Source: DATJPR01 sp035506295 | GTDB taxonomy: Bacteria > Bacteroidota > Ignavibacteria > UBA10030 > UBA6906 | Length of the DNA: 19,355 nucleotides | Assembly: GCA_035506295.1 (NCBI GenBank) | Contig: DATJPR010000215.1 | Location: forward strand, 1-19,355 | Direction of reading: 5' to 3' | Part shown: positions 14,116 to 19,355 of the stretch, piece by piece | How the letters are laid out: each line of letters begins with the position of its first letter | Position numbering within the stretch: the stretch's first letter is position 1 | The notes under the pieces: generated by a model | The model's database searches: none | Told to the model about the DNA's origin: nothing | What the model saw: the letters and a program-made list of their open reading frames with translations, nothing else | Program-made: the position numbers and the translations under genes

Positions 14116-15479
14116 TGCGGCCCCCGCCAGATCGGCAGATAGATGGTGAACGTCGTGCCCTTGCCAACTTCACTTTCCACGCGGATGTCTCCTTTGTGCT
14201 GGAGGATGATCTTGTGGCAGATCGCCAGCCCGAGTCCGGTCCCTTTCTCTCCTTTGGTCGTGAAGAAGGGGCGGAAGATCTTCTCCAGGACGGCCGGCGG
14301 TATGCCGTCGCCGGTATCCGACACGCGCACGAAGACGTGGAACCCGGTCAACGATAGGCTGATCGATATCATCCCTCCTTTTGCCATCGCATCGCGTGCA
14401 TTGATCAGGAGGTTCAAGAACACCTGCTGCAAATAGTTGGCATTGCCCGCCACGGGGGGCATGTCGTCGTTCGTCGCCATCTCAATCTCGATCCCCGCGC
14501 TCCGGAATTCGTGCTGCACCATAGCGACGATGTCTTCGATGACCTTCCGGAGGTTGATCGGTTCCATCACCACATCCTCCGAAGCATTCCGGGCGAAGTT
14601 CATCAGCCGATGGGTGATTTCGGAGAGTCTCCTGACCTGTTTGCTGAACATCTCCGTCCAGTTCGGCAGCGGCCTGCCGGCTTCGACGAGTTCCAGGTTC
14701 AAAAGAAGCACCTGGAGCGGGTTCTTGATCTCGTGGGCGATGCCCGCCGCGAGTTCCCCGATCGCGGCAAGCTTCGCCGCCTGGATCATCTGCGCGTGGG
14801 ACGCTTTCAGTTCCTCGTTCGCCTTCACGAGCTGCTGGTGCGTTTTCCAGTTCTCCACGGCCACGGCCGCTTGATTCGCAAGAACGGACAGGAGCTGAAC
14901 GTCCTGATTGGAGAATTCCTGCTGCGGTTTCACCGTGTGAATGACGTAGAACCCCAGTCCCTTGTTCCCCAGGATCAGTGGGACAATCACAAAGTTCCGG
15001 CTGCTCGAGCCGGCGACCATATGCTCCAGGTCGGGGATGATGACCGTCTTCTTTTCCGTAATGACCCAGTCCACAATCCCCGCTTCCATTTGCTGCCGCG
15101 CTTCCTGTTCCAGCCGCGGCGAGCTCTTCGACGACAGGGCGAGGAGATTGCTGGAATGTTCTTCAAAGGTGAAGATGTTGCACTCGATGACCGGGATGAA
15201 TTGTCTTGTTAATTCGATAAGCGCGCCGACAATCTGCTCGGGGTCGTTGCTTGTGCTGATGGTGTTCGAAAGCCGTTGCATCGCCACCAGCTCATCGATC
15301 GATGTGCGCATCGCCATGGTGTTATTCGTGGCGAGCGAGTTGTCCTGCCGGAGCACGCCGATCGTCCGCTCGAGAGCGCGGATATACGTTTCCCGGCTCT
15401 CGATGAACTGTTCGAACTGCGGCAGTCCTTCCTCGATCACCTGCGCGGTGCTTTTACGCTTTGGCGATTCGCCGTTCAT
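14112..15479 (-). CDS. Soluble GAF-domain sensor histidine kinase
   Basis: 455 residues without membrane helices. The N-terminal coiled region (20-70) leads into a GAF-like sensor domain (about 75-215), then a coiled linker (215-238). The HisKA domain has phospho-acceptor H249 in AAGIAHEIKNPLQ. The ATPase domain shows the N-box FLNLLINARDAM (354-365), G1 SDTGDGIP (387-394), F-box FFTTKGEKG and G2 GTGLGLAICHK (413-423). All catalytic motifs are intact. The H-box and layout recall NtrB/FlgS/FleS-type kinases that act on sigma-54 activators, but no such activator lies in this window; the only receiver protein here is the HD-GYP-like regulator at the operon end. It overlaps the HDOD gene by 26 bases and the next gene as ATGA. 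Confidence 0.92.
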   Translation of the reverse strand: MNGESPKRKSTAQVIEEGLPQFEQFIESRETYIRALERTIGVLRQDNSLATNNTMAMRTSIDELVAMQRLSNTISTSNDPEQIVGALIELTRQFIPVIECNIFTFEEHSSNLLALSSKSSPRLEQEARQQMEAGIVDWVITEKKTVIIPDLEHMVAGSSSRNFVIVPLILGNKGLGFYVIHTVKPQQEFSNQDVQLLSVLANQAAVAVENWKTHQQLVKANEELKASHAQMIQAAKLAAIGELAAGIAHEIKNPLQVLLLNLELVEAGRPLPNWTEMFSKQVRRLSEITHRLMNFARNASEDVVMEPINLRKVIEDIVAMVQHEFRSAGIEIEMATNDDMPPVAGNANYLQQVFLNLLINARDAMAKGGMISISLSLTGFHVFVRVSDTGDGIPPAVLEKIFRPFFTTKGEKGTGLGLAICHKIILQHKGDIRVESEVGKGTTFTIYLPIWRGPQ

Positions 15480-16365
15480 TTCCCTGGAATCCTTCGTGCC
15501 CCATCGTATCGTCGCGTGTCACCTGCTCGAGGTCCGGCCCGAGCAAATTCACGTAGCTGGTTAAATATTCGTTCAACACCGCCTGGTCGTTGAGCTGCAG
15601 GCGGTCAAGCGCATCCGTGCTGAAGTCGCACCCCTTGTCGAACTCGAGCGGCACGTCGGCGATCCTGTTCGCGAACACGTCCGCCAGATGAATGATGGAA
15701 ACGAGTTCGGGGTTCTTCTTCGCGTTCCCCGGCGTGTGGTGGCACGCCACGGCCTCGACGAGATGGTCGGGGAGGTTCCATCTCTCGGCGAGCCAGCCGC
15801 CGATGTCGGCGTGCGTGACGCCCAGGACGCTTTCCTCGGCCTCGATGAACGACAGGTCGGTCTCGCGCGCGATCTCTACGATCCGCTTGAACTCCGGCCT
15901 GAAGTACCGGTGCAGCACGGAGAGCCCCATGTCATGCAACAGCCCGCCGACAAACACCTCGCCGCTCACGCGGTAGTTGAGGTCCCGGGCGAGGCGTCGC
16001 GCGAGCACCCCGGCGGCGATGGAATGGTCCCAGAATCCTTTCGCGTCAAAGTACTGGTCCGATTTCTTCTGCAAGGAGCTGACAAGGGAGATGCTGATCA
16101 CAATCTCTTTCAACGCGTCGTAGCCGAGCACGATGATGGCGAAGTCGATGGTCGAGATCTTCTTCGGGAAACCGTAGAACGGTGAATTCGCGATCTTCAG
16201 AACCTTGGCGGTCAGCGCCTGATCGGTGGAAATCACCTTCCCGAGGCGTGACGCGCTCGTCTTGGGATTGTCCACCATCTCGACGACTTCCATCGCCACC
16301 GTCGGCAACGCCGGCAGTTGAATGATGGTTTGGACCCGCTCCTTGATGTGTTCTGGCGACATCAT
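15454..16365 (-). CDS. HDOD domain signalling protein
   Basis: 303 residues. The HDOD domain occupies about 10-215: the start LPALPTVAMEVVEMVDNPKT, VISTDQALTAKVLKIANSPFYG (44-65) and IDFAIIVLGYDALKEIV are standard. Metal-ligand-like residues are retained: H114 (FWDHS), H144-D145 (GGLLHDMG), H185, H209-H210 and D229 (HLAD). HDOD proteins often act as protein-interaction outputs in motility and stress signalling rather than as proven phosphodiesterases. A C-terminal 230-303 segment lacks a recognised domain. The start is one of two tandem ATGs, with GGAAGGA upstream at about 13 bases. The 3' end overlaps the kinase gene by 26 bases, suggesting they are translated together and may work together. 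Confidence 0.92.
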   Translation of the reverse strand: MMSPEHIKERVQTIIQLPALPTVAMEVVEMVDNPKTSASRLGKVISTDQALTAKVLKIANSPFYGFPKKISTIDFAIIVLGYDALKEIVISISLVSSLQKKSDQYFDAKGFWDHSIAAGVLARRLARDLNYRVSGEVFVGGLLHDMGLSVLHRYFRPEFKRIVEIARETDLSFIEAEESVLGVTHADIGGWLAERWNLPDHLVEAVACHHTPGNAKKNPELVSIIHLADVFANRIADVPLEFDKGCDFSTDALDRLQLNDQAVLNEYLTSYVNLLGPDLEQVTRDDTMGHEGFQGNERRIAKA

Positions 16366-16405
16366 GACGCGTGCGTGTTCCTTCCGAACTCTCGCTCCCG
16401 TTCCC

Positions 16406-17173
16406 TCACAGGACCTCCGTCAGTTGTTTCCGAAGCTCCCTGAGGACTTCGGTATGGATCTGCGAGACGCGCGACTCCGAGACCTTCAGGATTCGTGCGA
16501 TATCGCCGAAGCGCAACCCTTCGTAGTAATAAAGAGCGATGACTGTCCTGGCGCGATCCGGCAGGGCACTGACCGCCTCCACCAGCTGACTCCGCACGTC
16601 CTGCTCCGAGAGCATCTCCAGTGGATTCGGAGAGTCCTCGGCGACCTGGTCCGCTGCCGTTCCCTCGGGCGTTGTCACCGGGTGCGATGCCGGCTTCACG
16701 ACACTGGCATCGGACAGCATCCGGTGGAGCTCATCGACAGTGATCGCCAGCTTTCCGGCGATCTCCTGGTCGGCCGCCTCCCGCCCCACCTCCTGGCTCA
16801 CCTGTTCTTTTGCACGCTCGACTCTTCGCGCATTCGCCCGCACCGAGCGCGGCACCCAATCGAGATTCCGCAGTTCGTCGACGATCGCTCCCTTGATCCG
16901 TGGGATGGCGTACGTCTCGAATTTCACTCCCGAGGTCATATCGTAGCGATCGATCGCCTCGATCAGGCCGAGGATCCCGTACTGCATCATGTCGTCAGGC
17001 TCCAACGACTTCCCTGAACCGCCGCGCGGTGTCCCGAGCCTGGACACGACGTACCGAACCAGATCGAGGTAACAGAGCACGAGATCGCGTTTGGTGCCAT
17101 CCGTGCGACCGTCGAGGTGGCGCTGCCACAGGACCTGAGGATCCACCACCGCCGTTTGACTGACAGGGGGCAC
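16406..17173 (-). CDS. fliA: Flagellar sigma factor FliA (sigma-28), GTG start
   Basis: 255 residues. It directs RNA polymerase to late flagellar and chemotaxis promoters. Sigma region 2 at about 28-100 contains DMMQYGILGLIEAIDRYDM and the sigma-28 hallmark FETYAIPRIKGAIVDELRN (85-103), followed by WVPRSVR. Region 3 lies at about 110-165. Region 4 (about 190-252) has ALPDRARTVIALYYYEGLRF and the helix-turn-helix DIARILKVSESRVSQIHTEV. The start is GTG 3 bases after the stop of the small membrane gene; the ribosome site is weak, so a start slightly downstream is possible. Neighbours flhF and flhG upstream recall the order flhF-flhG-fliA/sigD of many bacteria. No anti-sigma FlgM gene is seen. 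Confidence 0.96.
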   Translation of the reverse strand: MPPVSQTAVVDPQVLWQRHLDGRTDGTKRDLVLCYLDLVRYVVSRLGTPRGGSGKSLEPDDMMQYGILGLIEAIDRYDMTSGVKFETYAIPRIKGAIVDELRNLDWVPRSVRANARRVERAKEQVSQEVGREAADQEIAGKLAITVDELHRMLSDASVVKPASHPVTTPEGTAADQVAEDSPNPLEMLSEQDVRSQLVEAVSALPDRARTVIALYYYEGLRFGDIARILKVSESRVSQIHTEVLRELRKQLTEVL

Positions 17174-17176
17174 GGG

Positions 17177-17425
17177 CTATTTCGCCGCCTCTGCGGCCGG
17201 CTTGGTCTGATGCTGTGCCGGACGGACCTCGTGATCCGGTTCCATCGTTTTGTGTTCCGCAAAATTCGCCACCACCAGGAGGATGATGATCATCGCGCCC
17301 ACCACGGCGATGAACACCACGAAGGACCTGGCAACGATTTCGAGAAGATCCGTGTGCTGGAGCCCGAACAGGACGGCGGCGACACAGAACGACAGCAGTC
17401 CGATTTGGAAAATGACCTTGGTCAT
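17177..17425 (-). CDS. Small two-helix membrane protein of unknown function
   Basis: 82 residues, not recognised. Two predicted membrane helices: about 4-22 (VIFQIGLLSFCVAAVLFGL) and 31-55 (VARSFVVFIAVVGAMIIILLVV). The tail (56-82) is hydrophilic with His, Glu, Pro and Ala. Real-gene evidence: an ATG 2 bases after the flhG stop, an AAAGG site 10 bases upstream, and a stop 3 bases before the fliA start, so it fills the gap exactly. The long overlapping plus-strand frames here look like shadows. With a short hairpin of helices it could be a membrane partner of FlhF/FlhG or the export apparatus, but nothing in the sequence shows which. Confidence 0.82.
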   Translation of the reverse strand: MTKVIFQIGLLSFCVAAVLFGLQHTDLLEIVARSFVVFIAVVGAMIIILLVVANFAEHKTMEPDHEVRPAQHQTKPAAEAAK

Positions 17426-17427
17426 GA

Positions 17428-18261
17428 TTATATGGCCTTTCGTTCACTGCGTGTCATGAGGTGAAGCAACACATAATGGGCAAACGACTGCAACGACAGC
17501 GATGCAGCCGAAAACGGATACGCCTGCACCAGCGGGATCTGCTGGGTGATGGCCTTGGAGACATTCGGGTCCGCCGGGACGGCGGCAACGACATCGACAT
17601 CCCGCTTCAGAAAATGATTGACCGCCATTTTCAATTTCGCCGTTATGTCGTCCGCCTCCCGGGGAGAACGCACATTGTTGAGAACGACCTGGAGTTTCGC
17701 ATCGACCCGCACCGACCAGATCACCTTCATCATGGCGTACGCGTCCATGATCGCCGTGGGTTCCGGCGTCGTGACCACCAGAAGTTCATCGGCGTACCCC
17801 GCGTACCGGATGACCTCGTCGTTCAAACCCGCTCCCGTGTCGATCATGACGCATGCAAACGGCTCGTCCGTCCCGAGAATTTCCGCCATGAGCCGCTCCT
17901 GCATCTCCTCGCCGCCGAGCGGATAGGCGGCATCGCCCGTGCTCGCAGGGAGGAGCCGAAGCCCCGAAGGACCGGTGACCATGACGTCTTCCACGGCCAT
18001 GTTGCCGCGCAGCACGTCGCCGATGCGGTGGCGCGGGGCGATACCGAGCATCACGTCGAGGCTGCCGAGATTCGAGTCGGCGTCGACAAGGAGAACTTTG
18101 TGCCCTTCGGCGCTCAGGGTCAACGCGGCATTCAGCGCCACCGTACTCTTCCCCACCCCGCCCTTCCCGCTGGTCACCACGATCACACTGGGGCGCCTTC
18201 TGGACTCGCGTTCCATGTACTGTTGTGCAATTTCCCGCATCCGTGTGGCCTGATCATGCAT
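17428..18261 (-). CDS. flhG: Flagellar number regulator FlhG (MinD-like ATPase)
   Basis: 277 residues from the chosen ATG. FlhG (YlxH/FleN) is a MinD-like ATPase that limits flagellar number and stimulates the FlhF GTPase. The N-terminal DQATRMR (3-9) matches the DQAxxLR FlhF-activating motif. The deviant Walker A KGGVGKST is at 33-40, VDADSNLGSLDVMLG at 59-73, and IDTGAG at 140-145. The C-terminal amphipathic region (about 255-277) would act as membrane-targeting helix. A longer reading to 18351 is open, but ATG at 18261 has AAGGAG 9 bases upstream, puts the DQA motif at the very start and overlaps flhF by only 8 bases, so it is the better start. Confidence 0.96.
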   Translation of the reverse strand: MHDQATRMREIAQQYMERESRRRPSVIVVTSGKGGVGKSTVALNAALTLSAEGHKVLLVDADSNLGSLDVMLGIAPRHRIGDVLRGNMAVEDVMVTGPSGLRLLPASTGDAAYPLGGEEMQERLMAEILGTDEPFACVMIDTGAGLNDEVIRYAGYADELLVVTTPEPTAIMDAYAMMKVIWSVRVDAKLQVVLNNVRSPREADDITAKLKMAVNHFLKRDVDVVAAVPADPNVSKAITQQIPLVQAYPFSAASLSLQSFAHYVLLHLMTRSERKAI

Positions 18262-19355
18262 GAGCGGCGGCTCCTTGATACACCATGGACGCGAACTGCG
18301 CCGGCTCCATCGCGACGATGTCGTCGGGCACCGTCTGTCCGGTCGTGACATACGCGACAGGCAAATGCTGTTTGTTGACGATGCTGAACAGCGGCCCGAG
18401 GGTCACGGCTTCATCGAGTTTGGTGAAGAGCAGGCGGTTCGGTTTCACGACATTGAATTGCTTGATGATCTCGTTCATCGCGCGCGGCGACGTCGAGGCG
18501 CTGACCACAAGATGGACTTCATCCGGATCGGCGGACTGAACGAATCTCCCGAGCTCGGCAACTTCCTTCTTCGATCGATGGCTCCGGCCGACCGTGTCGA
18601 CGAACACGACGTCGCGGTCGCGAAACTTCTTCATCGCGCCGGCGATCTCCGTCGGTTTGTAGACGACGTCCATCGGGATGTCGGCGATCGAAGCGAACGT
18701 GCGGAGCTGTTCGATCGCCCCGATCCTGTACGTGTCCGTCGAGATGAGTCCGACATTCTTGCGGTGGAGCAGCTTGTGGATCGCGGCAAGTTTGGCAATG
18801 GTCGTCGTCTTCCCCACGCCGGTGGGCCCGACAAGTGCGACGATCCTCGTCTTGCGTCGGCGCACTTTCGCGCTGTCCGGCACCCGGATCATGCGGGCCA
18901 TAATCTTGAGCAGCGTGTCGCGCGTGACGTCCTTGCTCCGGCGCTGATCGGGCGTTAACGTGTCGTTGACGGCAAGGACCATCTGCCGTGCGAGCGCCTC
19001 GTCGACTTCCTGCTCGATCAGCGTCACGTACAGCTCGCGAAGAGCATCGGGGAGATCGGGGGTTTTCGCATGGCGAATATGGTCGGAGATTTCCCTGAGG
19101 GCACCCTGCATCACCTGCATTTCACTGCGCAGATCGGCGATCCCGGCAATATCCGCGACGCTTTCTCCTGCAAAGCGCCGTCCGACCGCTCCCTGGCTCC
19201 GGCGCGAGTCGAATCGCTCTGCGACCCGTTTCAGCTCCTCAAGGTGTGCTGCGGGGTCGACGATCGGCGTTGAATCGTCGAGATACCGGTCGAACGGTGT
19301 CGTGGCTTTCCTCGCACCGTAGGAGGCAGCCCGCCCTGTCGTCGGATCGTCGATC
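18254..19355 (-). CDS. flhF: SRP-type GTPase FlhF, 5' end outside window
   Basis: 366 residues visible; the frame has no stop up to the window edge, so the ATG at 19120 is internal, not the start. FlhF sets the site and number of flagella and recruits early basal-body parts to the pole or membrane. Numbering from that Met: N-domain at about 1-90, P-loop VGPTGVGKTTTIAK (97-110), STDTYRIGAIEQLRTFA (127-143), G3 motif VDTVGRSHRSK (174-184), and TKLDEAVTLG (233-242). The G3 is DTVGR where SRP GTPases usually have DTAGR. The upstream linker (IDDPTTGRAASYGARK...) looks like the region after the B-domain, so the missing part is roughly the B-domain. It overlaps flhG by 8 bases. Confidence 0.96.
   Translation of the reverse strand, partial: IDDPTTGRAASYGARKATTPFDRYLDDSTPIVDPAAHLEELKRVAERFDSRRSQGAVGRRFAGESVADIAGIADLRSEMQVMQGALREISDHIRHAKTPDLPDALRELYVTLIEQEVDEALARQMVLAVNDTLTPDQRRSKDVTRDTLLKIMARMIRVPDSAKVRRRKTRIVALVGPTGVGKTTTIAKLAAIHKLLHRKNVGLISTDTYRIGAIEQLRTFASIADIPMDVVYKPTEIAGAMKKFRDRDVVFVDTVGRSHRSKKEVAELGRFVQSADPDEVHLVVSASTSPRAMNEIIKQFNVVKPNRLLFTKLDEAVTLGPLFSIVNKQHLPVAYVTTGQTVPDDIVAMEPAQFASMVYQGAAAHA
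18271..18276 (-). promoter_or_regulatory. Ribosome binding site deciding the flhG start
   Basis: Minus-strand AAGGAG, 9 bases before the ATG at 18261, inside the last codons of flhF. It supports this start over the longer open frame to 18351. Confidence 0.7.

Noticed and set aside
15454..16365. HDOD protein as an active HD-GYP phosphodiesterase
   Set aside because: It has no GYP signature, and the N-terminal LPALP/ISTDQALTAKVLKIAN pattern is that of HDOD proteins.
17428..18351. Longer FlhG start at 18351
   Set aside because: The extra 30 residues are a shadow of FlhF, lack conservation, and the ATG at 18261 has a good ribosome site and the DQA motif at the N-terminus.
18254..19120. FlhF starting at the ATG at 19120
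   Set aside because: The same frame is open to the window edge and the upstream residues fit an FlhF linker, so this Met is internal.

Overview
This window is a continuous run of flagellar and motility genes, all read on the minus strand, so transcription goes from high to low coordinates. P-ring, L-ring and ring-chaperone genes (flgI, flgH, flgA) show a diderm (Gram-negative) bacterium. GC content is high, probably near 58-60% by eye, and this creates many long false reading frames on the plus strand. The order flhF-flhG-fliA, the fliW-csrA pair and two stator pairs are unlike the enteric layout. A member of the FCB group (for example an Ignavibacteria/Bacteroidota relative) or a similar deep-branching phylum is possible, but this is a low-confidence inference.

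Layout in transcription order. (1) Number, placement and transcription control: flhF (5' end outside the window), flhG, a small two-helix membrane protein, and fliA (sigma-28). (2) Signalling insert: an HDOD protein, a soluble GAF-histidine kinase, and an unrecognised signal-peptide/one-helix membrane protein with a duplicated cytoplasmic motif. (3) Rod and rings: flgF, flgG, flgA, flgH, flgI, and flgJ fused to a lytic transglycosylase. (4) Hook-filament junction: flgN, flgK, flgL. (5) Motor and post-transcriptional control: motA-motB of the PomA/MotP-like class, then fliW-csrA, then a second motA-motB of the long E. coli-like class. (6) A response regulator with a degenerate HD-GYP-like output domain. 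(7) The 5' part of a probable lipoprotein with propeller-like repeats, which runs off the low-coordinate edge.

No intergenic gap exceeds about 32 bases, and many junctions overlap (ATGA, TTGA, TAATG, TGATG). I see no terminator, RNA gene, mobile element or CRISPR array. The genes look like one long translationally coupled transcript that mixes early (rod, ring, sigma) and late (flgK, flgL, mot) functions. FlhF/FlhG would set flagellar placement and number. FlgA, FlgI, FlgH and FlgJ would build the rod and its passage through peptidoglycan and outer membrane. FlgN would chaperone FlgK and FlgL. FliW-CsrA would tie flagellin level to translation. The two stators plus the response regulator may tune motor output.

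Most of this is well-known flagellar biology. The least explained parts are the membrane protein with the duplicated motif, the small two-helix protein, the inactive-looking HD-GYP regulator, the FlgJ fusion and the paired stators.
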